This document shows positions 1 through 7,248 of a stretch of 64,000 bases of DNA, piece by piece; positions within the stretch are counted from its first letter, which is position 1, and each line of letters begins with the position of its first letter. Position numbers and translations under genes: made by a program. This stretch comes from a virus. The notes below the pieces were generated by a model, which was not told where the DNA came from, did no database searches, and worked only from the letters and a program-made list of their open reading frames with translations. The stretch is taken from the IMG/VR virus record IMGVR_UViG_3300046804_001245, positions 1-64,000 of that record. One strand, 5' to 3'.

Positions 1-16
1 AGGTGAAGGCAGACAG

Positions 17-36
17 GTTGAGTAATACTACTCAAC
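17..36. repeat. Perfect 8-bp inverted repeat left of the protease gene
   Basis: Bases 17-24 (GTTGAGTA) pair with 29-36 around a 4-nt loop ATAC. A reading frame entering from the left edge stops at 23-25 (TAA), inside the hairpin, so this may be the very end of an upstream gene such as the portal, but only seven codons are visible. There is no clear T-run, so a terminator role is uncertain. Confidence 0.4.
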
Positions 37-53
37 TGATTATTTGCCTTATA

Positions 54-72
54 TATAATAACGTTATAAAAT
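54..72 (+). promoter_or_regulatory. -10 boxes just upstream of the protease start
   Basis: TATAAT lies at 54-59 and TAAAAT at 67-72, the latter only 7 nt before the ATG at 80. No Shine-Dalgarno sequence precedes that ATG. This fits the leaderless arrangement seen repeatedly in this window. No convincing -35 is visible. Confidence 0.4.
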
Positions 73-79
73 TAAGCAT

Positions 80-1399
80 ATGAATATTGAGAAATCTCTA
101 TGGTCATCAAATGGCGACAATATCAATTTGTCGGTGCCATTCACAAAAGTCAATCGTGAAAAGCGCACCGTTTCTGGTTTTGCTACGCTAGATAATCTTG
201 ATCAAACAGGAGATGTAGTTACAGCAGATGCATCATTAAAAGCATTCGAATCTTTCCGTGGAAACATTCGTGAAATGCATGGATCAAATGCTGTTGGCAA
301 GATGGTTTCATTCAAGCCAGAAACATACTATGATCCAGAATCAAAAGAATTTTACAATGGCGTTTATGTTGATGCATATATTTCAAAAGGTGCACAAGAT
401 ACATGGGAAAAGATTTTGGACGGAACTCTACAAGGATTCTCAATCGGCGGAAAGATTATTGATTCAGAAAATGAAGTCAATAAGTCAACAGGTAAGCCAG
501 TAAGATTTATTAAAGAGTATGCATTGATGGAGCTATCAGTTGTAGATTCTCCAGCAAATGAGCTATGCAACATCTTGTCAATTCAGAAGATGAATGGACA
601 ATTAATGTTTAAAGGAATTGCAGCAGAAACAAAAGTAGAGAATATTTTTTATTGTGAAGACAGTGATTCTGTATTCATGTCCACAGACACAGAATATGTA
701 TCACCAGTCTCTGGTAAGCCAGCAACTTTGATCGGTTGGGTAGAATCAAATGATACAAACAAAGCAAAGGAAATAGATAGAATTCTTGATTTACACAAGT
801 CAAGATTAACGTTGCCTGATACAAACAAAATTGCAAAACAGGCAAACGCAGAAGGAGGTAATGAAGTGTCAGAAAACACAGAAACATTGGCAGCAGTCGA
901 AGAGACTCCTGTCGTTGATGCAGCACCTGCTGAAGAAGCAGCTCCTGCCGAAGATGCAGCACCTGCTGAAGAAGCAGCGCCTGCTGAAGACGCTTCTGCC
1001 GAAACTCTGGAAAAAGCAGCCGACGTATCAGAAGTTGAGGTTGATGAACCTGATTTTGCAAAGATGCTTGGCGATCTAAAAGGCTTTTTCTCAGAAACTC
1101 TAAATAAGGCATCAGAAGCAAATGCTGCTCAAGTTACAGCTATTAAAGACACAGTTGAAACTTTCAGCAAGAGCGTTGATGGACGAATTTCAGAATTGGC
1201 AGAACAACATGCAGCACTTTCAAAGGCTGTAGAAGATATCAAGAACACGATTGATGGCGTAGAAAAGCGTGTCGGTGCGGTAGAATCAGAGACCGCAGTT
1301 AAGAAGTCCTCAGACCTTGGCGGGTCTCAGGAAGTAACAATAAAGAAATCAAAATGGAACGGTTCTTTCCTCGGTTCCGTGAATGAACTTTTAAAATAA
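80..1399 (+). CDS. Prohead maturation protease with C-terminal scaffold-like region
   Basis: Serine protease of the HK97 prohead protease / XkdF-like type, which cleaves scaffold and capsid precursors during head maturation. Residues 1-170 form the protease: His67 in EMHGS, Ser121 in GFSIGG and Glu151 in ELSVVDSPAN are in the positions of the His-Ser-Glu triad known from HK97 gp4. Residues about 262-439 are acidic, with repeated AAPAEEA/AAPAEDA units, and end in a helical, coiled-coil-like stretch (about 340-410), as in scaffolding proteins. The gene is followed directly by the major capsid gene. The ATG at 80 has no ribosome-binding site and may be read from a leaderless mRNA. An internal start at 866 probably gives a separate scaffold protein. 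The protease assignment is firm; the scaffold role is inferred. Confidence 0.85.
   Translation: MNIEKSLWSSNGDNINLSVPFTKVNREKRTVSGFATLDNLDQTGDVVTADASLKAFESFRGNIREMHGSNAVGKMVSFKPETYYDPESKEFYNGVYVDAYISKGAQDTWEKILDGTLQGFSIGGKIIDSENEVNKSTGKPVRFIKEYALMELSVVDSPANELCNILSIQKMNGQLMFKGIAAETKVENIFYCEDSDSVFMSTDTEYVSPVSGKPATLIGWVESNDTNKAKEIDRILDLHKSRLTLPDTNKIAKQANAEGGNEVSENTETLAAVEETPVVDAAPAEEAAPAEDAAPAEEAAPAEDASAETLEKAADVSEVEVDEPDFAKMLGDLKGFFSETLNKASEANAAQVTAIKDTVETFSKSVDGRISELAEQHAALSKAVEDIKNTIDGVEKRVGAVESETAVKKSSDLGGSQEVTIKKSKWNGSFLGSVNELLK
866..1399 (+). CDS. Nested scaffold-like protein from an internal GTG start
   Basis: GTG at 866 is in frame with the protease (codon 263) and is preceded by AAGGAGGT at 852-859, a near-perfect ribosome-binding site at ideal spacing (6-7 nt). 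Initiation here would give a 177-residue acidic protein, beginning MSENTETLAAVEE, with the Ala/Pro/Glu repeats and the coiled-coil tail. This is the arrangement known for lambda C/Nu3, where the scaffold is the C-terminal part of the protease gene. It is unlikely that such a strong site occurs by chance exactly where the protease domain ends. The product has not been shown; protein evidence would be needed. Confidence 0.65.
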   Translation: MSENTETLAAVEETPVVDAAPAEEAAPAEDAAPAEEAAPAEDASAETLEKAADVSEVEVDEPDFAKMLGDLKGFFSETLNKASEANAAQVTAIKDTVETFSKSVDGRISELAEQHAALSKAVEDIKNTIDGVEKRVGAVESETAVKKSSDLGGSQEVTIKKSKWNGSFLGSVNELLK

Positions 1400-1418
1400 A
1401 AGGTAGGTGAAAAATATA

Positions 1419-2471
1419 ATGAGCAATGAAATGTTAGAAAAAGCAGTTGCAGCAAACACAACCGTAACAGCAGGCATGACTGGATCAGCAGTAGCTACTA
1501 CTGGTATCCACATCGGGTCTGAAGGAGAAGGTGGTCTACTCAATCCTGAGCAGTCCGCACGTTTCCTAGATTACATGTTTGACGCAACAGTAATTGGTAA
1601 GGTGGCACGTACTGTTCGCATGCGAGCAGACACCACCGAGATTGATCGTATTGGTGTTGGTGAGAAACTTATGGTTCTCGCTACAGAAGCAGATAACACA
1701 GGTTCAAACTCTGCTGTATCCTTCTCCAAGATCTCTCTTACAACAAAGAAGCTTCGCTTGGATTGGGAGCTTTCAACAGAATCTCTTGAGGACAATATCG
1801 AAGGTCCAGATCTAGAAGATCATATTGCCCGTATGATGGCAACACAGGCAGGTAATGACATTGAAGATGTACTCCTCAATGGTAATACCGCCCTTACATC
1901 AGATAACCTTTATAAGGCATTTGATGGTGTAGTCAAGAAGGCAAAGACCTACGGTCACGTTGTAGACGCTGCAGGTGCTGGTATCAGCCGTGCACTCTTC
2001 AACAGCGCCCTCAAGGCACTCCCACGTAAGTACAAGCAACGTCGTTCCGACCTTCGCTTCCTTTCTGGTTCCAATTTGATTCAGGACTTCCTGTATGCAA
2101 ATAGCATTGGAACAAACCAGACCATCCCACAAGATATCGCATCGTCGATCATCCGTGGAGAAGGCGTACAGCCTCTAGGTGGCCCAGCTGGATATGTGGC
2201 TCCATTCGCATTCGGTATTCCGATTGTTGAAGTTCCACTTCTTCCAGAAGCACAAGATGGCGATTACTCAGGCGAAACTGGCAATCATGGTGACGTCCAC
2301 TTGACATTCCCAAATAACGTAGTTATTGGTATCAAGCGTGATGTAACCGTTTACCGTTTCTTCTGGCCAAAGAAGGACGCAATTGAGTATACACTCTATA
2401 CTCGTGTTGGCGTTCAAATTGAGCAAGCAGACGCATGGGTTGTTGTTAAGAACGTTAAGGTCGCTTCCTAA
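1419..2471 (+). CDS. Major capsid protein
   Basis: A 350-residue HK97-fold major capsid protein that forms the head shell. It starts MSNEMLEKAV at ATG 1419, with AGGTAGGTGA 8 nt upstream; a GTG at 1407 is in frame but overlaps this site and is not the likely start. Visible family features are the N-terminal LLNPEQSARFLDYMFDAT segment, the conserved middle with LSTESLEDNIEG, and a C-terminal half ending in a beta-rich segment (VGVQIEQADAWVVV). It sits directly behind the protease/scaffold gene and is followed by a strong terminator, as expected for a highly expressed gene. Codon use is more GC-rich in third positions than neighbouring genes, consistent with high expression. Confidence 0.88.
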   Translation: MSNEMLEKAVAANTTVTAGMTGSAVATTGIHIGSEGEGGLLNPEQSARFLDYMFDATVIGKVARTVRMRADTTEIDRIGVGEKLMVLATEADNTGSNSAVSFSKISLTTKKLRLDWELSTESLEDNIEGPDLEDHIARMMATQAGNDIEDVLLNGNTALTSDNLYKAFDGVVKKAKTYGHVVDAAGAGISRALFNSALKALPRKYKQRRSDLRFLSGSNLIQDFLYANSIGTNQTIPQDIASSIIRGEGVQPLGGPAGYVAPFAFGIPIVEVPLLPEAQDGDYSGETGNHGDVHLTFPNNVVIGIKRDVTVYRFFWPKKDAIEYTLYTRVGVQIEQADAWVVVKNVKVAS

Positions 2472-2490
2472 TTTAGGATTTAGATCTGCT

Positions 2491-2520
2491 GAAAGGCCCC
2501 CATTAATTTGGGGGCTTTTC
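2491..2520 (+). terminator. Intrinsic terminator after the capsid gene
   Basis: GCCCCC (2496-2501) pairs with GGGGGC (2510-2515) around an 8-nt loop, with the stem extended by an A/T-rich arm, followed by TTTTCCTTTT. It should end most transcripts from the capsid gene and is nearly symmetric. Confidence 0.85.
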
Positions 2521-2535
2521 CTTTTAATTGACTAA

Positions 2536-2544
2536 TGCTATAAT
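2536..2544 (+). promoter_or_regulatory. Extended -10 promoter for the next head gene
   Basis: TGCTATAAT (TG at 2536, TATAAT at 2539-2544) immediately follows the capsid terminator and precedes the gene at 2571, which has AAAGGAG as its ribosome-binding site. No -35 at normal spacing is seen, so recognition would depend on the extended -10. Confidence 0.55.
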
Positions 2545-2570
2545 TAAATAACCTATAAAAGGAGAAATTA

Positions 2571-2969
2571 ATGTCATTTGATACATTAAAAGTTGCAGAG
2601 TTAAAGCAGATTGCGGAAGACTTTGCAGTAGACGTAACAGACCAAAAAGGTAAAAAAGATATTATTGCTGCACTCGCAGAAGAAGGCGTAACCTGGGCCA
2701 TCTATAAAAAGGCCAAGGGCATAGAGGAAGAAGAAGAAGAGATGAATGCTGCTGAATTGAAAAAGCCAGAAGCAAAACAGGTCAAACAAGAAGACTTAGT
2801 TCTAGTTAAAATGACTCGTGCTAACTTTAGATACGATATTCTAGGACACACATTTACAAAAGAACACCCATTCGTTGCTATGGACAAAGATACAGCCCAG
2901 GCAATTTTTGATAAGGAGGAAGGTTTTGTTATGGCTACTCCAAAAGAAGTTCAGGAGTTCTATAACTAA
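2571..2969 (+). CDS. Head protein with N-terminal HeH/SAP-like motif
   Basis: A 132-residue protein between the capsid and connector genes. Residues 5-42 (LKVAELKQIAEDFAVDV, then KKDIIAALAEEGVTW) look like the short helix-extended-helix HeH/Rho-N/SAP-type motif often found at the start of phage head proteins. A run of six glutamates (about 52-57) links it to a C-terminal part (about 75-132) that resembles small phage head proteins with a G-H-x-F pattern followed by FVAMDKDTAQAIFDKEEG. The likely role is head decoration or head completion, by position. Clear ribosome-binding site AAAGGAG and its own extended -10. Confidence 0.5.
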   Translation: MSFDTLKVAELKQIAEDFAVDVTDQKGKKDIIAALAEEGVTWAIYKKAKGIEEEEEEMNAAELKKPEAKQVKQEDLVLVKMTRANFRYDILGHTFTKEHPFVAMDKDTAQAIFDKEEGFVMATPKEVQEFYN

Positions 2970-2978
2970 GCCAATTAA

Positions 2979-3968
2979 ATGGCAGAGGTTTATAAGAATA
3001 GTTACGCACCAGCAAAGACTAAAATATTCTGGGGCGGACAAATAGTAGATGCAGATGGATCAGTCCTAGTAGATATCTATGATATAACTCAGGATCCAGC
3101 AGTAACACCTGCAATAAGCCCGTCTACTCCAGTCGCAACAAATGTTGTTGCAGCAAAGTCAGAAGTAGATCCTGGCTCATACGAAATTGGTATTCCTTTT
3201 GCCTTAACAGATAGAAATAAAAATCTTAAATTAAGATGGAAATATGCGATAAGCTCTTCAAATGTCAGCCATGATACTTTTGTAGACGTTGTAACGCCAT
3301 ATGCTTCAATATCCGAAGCAGTAGAAGATTTAGGAATAGCGGTAGATCCAGCAGACCCAAACTATAAGTCATATCATGAACTTATAATGGCAGAGAAGTA
3401 TGCACGTAAAGTAATTGAAAATCATACAGGTCAGCAATTTTATTTGTACGATGATGTTCAAATAGCATATGGCGCAGGCTCAGACTTGCTACCGCTTCCA
3501 TTTAAATTAGATACATTACATGAGCTTTATGGAAATGACATTTTGCTTGTTGATAATATCAATAATGAAAATAACTGGATATTTGATCCGCTTGTTTCTG
3601 AAACTGGTTTTGGTCTAAGAGTAGACAGAAGTCAAGCTCTAGACAATACTGTATATATTGCGAATGGTATGGTACCTCCAACAATTAATGATAATTTTGG
3701 ATACGGAGCATTTAGAAAAGATGTTCGCTATAAAGTCGCTGGCAAATTTGGATGGGCGGAAGTTCCAGACAATGTTGAGCAAGCATGCATTCAATTGATG
3801 GGCGATTACTTTGCAAAAGATAAAGTATGGACCAACAAATATGTTAAAAGCGTTTCTACATTCGACTGGGATTTTGAGTATTCATCAGATGCCTATAAAG
3901 GAACAGGTAACGCCTATGCAGACCAACTATTATACCCATATGTGCTTACCACTATGGTTGTAATATGA
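2979..3968 (+). CDS. Head-tail connector (adaptor-like) protein with extra N-terminal domain
   Basis: A 329-residue protein. Residues 1-110 are beta-rich (YAPAKTKIFWGGQIVDADG...) and resemble an Ig-like or fibre domain. The second half, from about residue 125 (DPNYKSYHELIMAEKYARKV), has the helical pattern of gp6/YqbG-type head-tail adaptors: a helix with a conserved VIENHTGQQF segment, and a C-terminal helix after VPDNVEQACIQLMGDYF. It would sit under the portal and join head to tail. The fusion of an extra N-terminal domain is unusual. The following gene overlaps it by 4 nt (ATGA), so the two are likely translationally coupled. Function is inferred from order and pattern. Confidence 0.5.
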   Translation: MAEVYKNSYAPAKTKIFWGGQIVDADGSVLVDIYDITQDPAVTPAISPSTPVATNVVAAKSEVDPGSYEIGIPFALTDRNKNLKLRWKYAISSSNVSHDTFVDVVTPYASISEAVEDLGIAVDPADPNYKSYHELIMAEKYARKVIENHTGQQFYLYDDVQIAYGAGSDLLPLPFKLDTLHELYGNDILLVDNINNENNWIFDPLVSETGFGLRVDRSQALDNTVYIANGMVPPTINDNFGYGAFRKDVRYKVAGKFGWAEVPDNVEQACIQLMGDYFAKDKVWTNKYVKSVSTFDWDFEYSSDAYKGTGNAYADQLLYPYVLTTMVVI

Positions 3969-4393
3969 TAGACCTATTAGATTCTTTATTGTCCATGAAG
4001 ATGGACGTCTATAGACAAAATGATTTACAAGATGCAGATACTGGTGCTATAGTAAAAGAGTGGCAGTATTATAAAACTATAGACTGCTCTGCAAAAGGAG
4101 TTATTAGCAATTCATCTTCTACAAGAACAAATAGTATCCAATCTTTTGGAACTAAATATACAAACGAAGAGATTCTTCAAGTAAGAACTGCTGATAGATT
4201 AACCTTTAGAGAGAAAATTACAAACATACGTGATTCAAAAAATAATCCAATTTGGGTAGAGTTAAACTACCCTTCAGATACTCCAACAGTATTTGAGGTA
4301 ATAGGCAGCACCCCAGTTACAGATGGATTTGGAAATGTTATATCATATAACTCCGTATTGAAGAGATCGGAGAATCAGAACATTGGACTATAG
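3965..4393 (+). CDS. Head closure / head-tail joining protein
   Basis: A 142-residue beta-rich protein with the order and size of head-tail stopper proteins (Phage_H_T_join type). N-terminal MIDLLDSLLSMKMDVYRQN leads into a strand-rich core with an RTADRLTF segment. It overlaps the previous gene by ATGA and the next by 11 nt. The assignment rests on gene order and length; no catalytic motif is expected. Confidence 0.5.
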   Translation: MIDLLDSLLSMKMDVYRQNDLQDADTGAIVKEWQYYKTIDCSAKGVISNSSSTRTNSIQSFGTKYTNEEILQVRTADRLTFREKITNIRDSKNNPIWVELNYPSDTPTVFEVIGSTPVTDGFGNVISYNSVLKRSENQNIGL

Positions 4394-5162
4394 TATTCCC
4401 CTAGTACAAGCATCAAGTGGATTAAGATCACTAATGACTGCATCTAAAGGTAAGGTATTTAAAGAAAGTTTGGTTGCTCAAATATCTGCCTATGTTTATT
4501 ATAATGCTCAAGTAGTGAGTAAACTATCATCAAACGCAGCATTTAAAAATAAATTTAGAGAAATTATATTTAATCAAATAGATAAAGACTTTGCAGAATT
4601 TGTAGACGCACAGGCTAGAGTAAAGCCAAAATCTTTGCATCATGTTTATGAATGGCGGCAGACTGGAGACCCATCAGCTAGACTATTTAAACTAAATAAA
4701 TTAAATACAGAGGGTCTTGGATTTTCTGTATCATATGAATTTATGCCTTCAAAAACATTTGCCTCAACAGAAGGTAATCGTAGACATGTATTTACTAAAA
4801 AAGCTTCTGTGATGGAAGCTGGAATGCCTCTTAAAATTGCTCCACGCCATTCTAAGCGCTTAGTATTTGAAACTAATGATTATACAGTCTTTATGCCAGA
4901 AGGCGCCTCTGTGACCGTTAAAAGCCCAGGCGGGGCTAGTGTAAGAAATTCATTTATGATGACTTATTCAAGATTCTTTAAATCTAATCTAGTTAATGCG
5001 TCCATAAAAAAATCTGGGTTCCAACAATTATTTAATAGATCTATGTCGAAGGCTCTTAAACTACCAGCCGAAATTAGAACAGTTAAATATTCATTTAGTC
5101 CTAATACTTTGTCTGTTCAAGCAGACGCAGCACTAGCATCAGCATTTGGAGGGGCGCTATGA
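4383..5162 (+). CDS. Probable neck/tail completion protein (TTG start)
   Basis: A 259-residue protein beginning at TTG 4383 (MDYSIPLVQASSG), 10 nt after a GGAG. There is no ATG or GTG near the N-terminus, so the rare start is likely real. It contains an N-terminal helix-rich part, then FEYMPSKTFAS-like strands, and ends in ALASAFGGAL. Position between the head closure and tail terminator genes suggests a minor neck or tail completion protein (HK97 gp10-like place), but I do not recognise the family. It overlaps the next gene by 4 nt. Confidence 0.45.
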   Translation: MDYSIPLVQASSGLRSLMTASKGKVFKESLVAQISAYVYYNAQVVSKLSSNAAFKNKFREIIFNQIDKDFAEFVDAQARVKPKSLHHVYEWRQTGDPSARLFKLNKLNTEGLGFSVSYEFMPSKTFASTEGNRRHVFTKKASVMEAGMPLKIAPRHSKRLVFETNDYTVFMPEGASVTVKSPGGASVRNSFMMTYSRFFKSNLVNASIKKSGFQQLFNRSMSKALKLPAEIRTVKYSFSPNTLSVQADAALASAFGGAL

Positions 5163-5674
5163 CAGTAAACTATAAATTAGATTCAATGCTTGAGCTTCGT
5201 AAATATCTATGGGGCAGAATGACAACCTTGGGCATATTTGATGCAGATGCATATTGGAGCGATAATCTAGGAGAGAACATAATTCCAATATTCCCAGTTC
5301 AACAAACTCCAGAAATGAATCAATTTTTGAGCGGGAAGAAGCATATAGTCTACGATAAGATAGGCGTCTCATATGATACCTTATGGCTTATATGCACCGA
5401 ACAAATTCTATTTACAGTGTACTCAACAGACTTCTCAGAGATAAATGAGATTAGAAACTTCATGATAGATGAATTTCGAAGAATGGATGAGTCTGCAAAA
5501 GATATAAATAAGTCTGCTGGGTTCAATTCAGAAAAGTTTAAATTCCATAGTATATATGTCGCAGACATGTCCCCTACTGCTCCTTCTGAGGAGCTACAAG
5601 GGTTTTATTCTGCAGATATCATTCTTGAGGCTCAATATTCCCGTAGCACAAACTCATCAGGCAGGTATATTTAA
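5159..5674 (+). CDS. Probable tail terminator protein
   Basis: A 171-residue protein in the position of the tail terminator, just upstream of the major tail protein. The start overlaps the preceding stop (ATGA). It has alternating helix and strand with an N-terminal helix (YKLDSMLELRKYLWGRM) and the sequence IFPVQQTPEMNQFL. Terminators cap the tail tube and set its length together with the tape measure. Assignment is by order, size and secondary-structure feel. Confidence 0.5.
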   Translation: MTVNYKLDSMLELRKYLWGRMTTLGIFDADAYWSDNLGENIIPIFPVQQTPEMNQFLSGKKHIVYDKIGVSYDTLWLICTEQILFTVYSTDFSEINEIRNFMIDEFRRMDESAKDINKSAGFNSEKFKFHSIYVADMSPTAPSEELQGFYSADIILEAQYSRSTNSSGRYI

Positions 5675-5780
5675 TAGGTTTGCCTTTTGACCCTTAATGG
5701 CCTAAAATTGGACATAGAGGAAAGAGGAAAGAGCCTAGCCAGCTCAAACAACTAAATTTTTAAATTAGGAGGTAGAAACA

Positions 5781-6473
5781 ATGGCAAAAATTAATGATGC
5801 CAAAAACATTATTGTCGGTGCAGCTCCAGTTTACATTTCTGTAAAGGACTCCACAGACCCAACATATACCGAAAATCTTCTTGATGGCGGTACAATTACG
5901 TTGGTAAATGGTACAACTGCAGCAACAACTTTGAACGCTGCAGCGTCAGTTCGTAACGTTGGTTTTACAAACAATGGTCTCCAGATCACTTATAACCCAA
6001 CATACGAAGATGTTACAGTGGATCAGCTTCTAGATGCTGCTAAATTGTTCAAGTCTGCTATGCAGGTCATGATTATGACTGAAATGACAGAAGGAACTTT
6101 GCAGAACGTTCTTACAGTATTCGGACAAAAGAGCGATACTCTTAAGAAGAGCGGATCAGCATCAACTGATCAGTATGCAGGCACCAGCGCAGACCTAACC
6201 CTAGGTCTTGAAGCAGGTGCACTAGGTAGTGCTCCAACAGAGCGCCAGCTATTTGCAGTTGGACAAGCTCCAACATACAAGTCGGGATCACCAGAAACAT
6301 CAGCAACAACTGAGCGTGTTTATTATGCTCGTCGTGTTCTCTCTGTACAACAGACTCAGTTCACACTTGCACGTAATACCCCAACTACATTCCCAGTGAC
6401 CTTCCGTCTTCTTCCAGACGCTAACTACGTCGGAGCAGAATACGGCAAGATTATTGATCGTGTACTCGCATAA
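5781..6473 (+). CDS. Major tail (tube) protein
   Basis: A 230-residue protein starting MAKINDAKNIIVGAAPVYI with AGGAGG as ribosome-binding site. The residues about 50-110 (VRNVGFTNNGLQITYNPTYEDVTVDQ split over two strands) match the usual major tail protein pattern in which the beta-sandwich subunit declares its baseline and then a helix LLDAAKLFKSAM. Codon use is optimised (like the capsid gene) and the gene ends at a strong terminator, as expected for a highly expressed tube subunit. It stacks in hexameric rings around the tape measure. Confidence 0.8.
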   Translation: MAKINDAKNIIVGAAPVYISVKDSTDPTYTENLLDGGTITLVNGTTAATTLNAAASVRNVGFTNNGLQITYNPTYEDVTVDQLLDAAKLFKSAMQVMIMTEMTEGTLQNVLTVFGQKSDTLKKSGSASTDQYAGTSADLTLGLEAGALGSAPTERQLFAVGQAPTYKSGSPETSATTERVYYARRVLSVQQTQFTLARNTPTTFPVTFRLLPDANYVGAEYGKIIDRVLA

Positions 6474-6491
6474 TTAATTCAATTTAATTGC

Positions 6492-6519
6492 CAAAACCCC
6501 CATTTTTATGGGGGTTTTG
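6492..6519. terminator. Strong symmetric terminator after the major tail gene
   Basis: A perfect 12-bp stem (CAAAACCCCCAT at 6492-6503 with 6508-6519) around TTTT. The A-run before and T-run after make it usable in both directions. Confidence 0.88.
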
Positions 6520-6522
6520 TGC

Positions 6523-6551
6523 TTGTATTAATAAAATGTATTTGTTATAAT
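6523..6551 (+). promoter_or_regulatory. Promoter for the tail chaperone/tape measure genes
   Basis: TTGTAT (6523-6528), 17-nt spacer, TATAAT (6546-6551) with TG two bases before it. It lies right after the major tail terminator and restarts transcription for the tail assembly genes. Confidence 0.7.
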
Positions 6552-6577
6552 GTTTATAACTATCCAAGGAGGATAAA

Positions 6578-6910
6578 TTGGCTACTACAGTATACGACGT
6601 AGAAGATATCAAACTACAGAATGGCGCAACCGTACAGTTGAAGCCATTATCAATTAAACAACTAAGAAAATTCATGACAGCCATGAATAAAGCTCAAGAA
6701 GTTACTACAGAGAATGAATCGCTTAGCGTATTAATCGACGCTTGTGCTATTGCTTTGGAGACTCAACTACCAGACTTGGTAAAAGATCGTGACGCTTTAG
6801 AAGAGGCTCTAGATGTTCCAACAATTAACAGAATTCTAGAAGTATGTGGAGGAATTAAACTAGAAGACCCAAATCTAATAGCGGCGGCGGTTCTGGCTGG
6901 TCAGAACTAG
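6578..6910 (+). CDS. Tail assembly chaperone, short form (TTG start)
   Basis: A 110-residue protein beginning at TTG 6578, directly behind AAGGAGG (6567-6573); no ATG is near. The sequence starts MATTVYDVEDIKLQNG and has the compact helical character of gpG-type tail chaperones, which bind the tape measure protein before tube assembly. It lies between the major tail protein and the tape measure, the standard place for this gene pair. A -1 frameshift site at 6868 probably makes a longer fusion form from the same start. Confidence 0.75.
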   Translation: MATTVYDVEDIKLQNGATVQLKPLSIKQLRKFMTAMNKAQEVTTENESLSVLIDACAIALETQLPDLVKDRDALEEALDVPTINRILEVCGGIKLEDPNLIAAAVLAGQN

Positions 6911-7236
6911 ACCTTGCCGCTTTAGTAAAACAAGTTTTTCTTGTAGGAGCTTGGAAGAATTACCAAGAGCTAGAAGAAAATCTCTCTCTACCAGAGCTAC
7001 TGGAAACAGTAGAATCTATACACAAGAGAGAAAAAGACAACAGAATATTCTTGGCATCTTTACAAGGAGTCGACATTAAGGATGATCAAGAAAACAAAGG
7101 TCCAACCTTTGATGATATCCGACTAAGGGCTATGGGTATAGAAGCATCAAGAGATGATGTTGTTTCTTTACAAGGTTCATTAGCAGCAGAAGCTGGATTC
7201 GGAATCGGAGCAGGTCTTGGATACTCTAAGGAGTAA
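6578..7236 (+). CDS. Tail assembly chaperone, frameshifted long form
   Basis: A -1 slip at CCCAAAT (6868-6874) would take ribosomes out of the 6578-6910 frame and into the frame ending at 7236, giving a fusion of about 219 residues: 99 residues of the short form, then a glycine-rich linker (SNSGGGSGWSELDL) and 120 further residues. The downstream frame has no start codon with a good ribosome-binding site until 7051 and is open from 6859, overlapping the end of the first frame, as in lambda G/GT. The long form is expected at a few percent of the short form. The fusion is inferred from sequence; it has not been observed. Confidence 0.7.
6868..6874 (+). other. -1 programmed frameshift slippery heptamer CCCAAAT
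   Basis: In the zero frame the codons are CCA AAT preceded by C, so the site has the form X XXY YYZ, and both tRNAs can re-pair on CCC AAA after moving back one base. It lies 36 nt before the zero-frame stop, inside the short window where the two frames overlap (6859-6910). Confidence 0.7.
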
Positions 7237-7248
7237 AAAGTAATATAG

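Noticed and set aside
675-1121. A 148-codon open frame on the minus strand within the protease/scaffold region
   Set aside because: It mirrors the low-complexity GCA/GAA repeats of the real gene, has no start context, and overlaps the well-supported protease frame.
2528-2544. TTGACT and TATAAT as a classic promoter pair at 2528
   Set aside because: The spacing is only 5 nt, so TTGACT cannot serve as -35; the extended -10 alone was kept.
5689-5711. TTTTGACC... before the major tail gene as a promoter
   Set aside because: The possible -10 (TAAAAT) is only 11 nt from TTGACC, and no other spacing fits; not strong enough to list.
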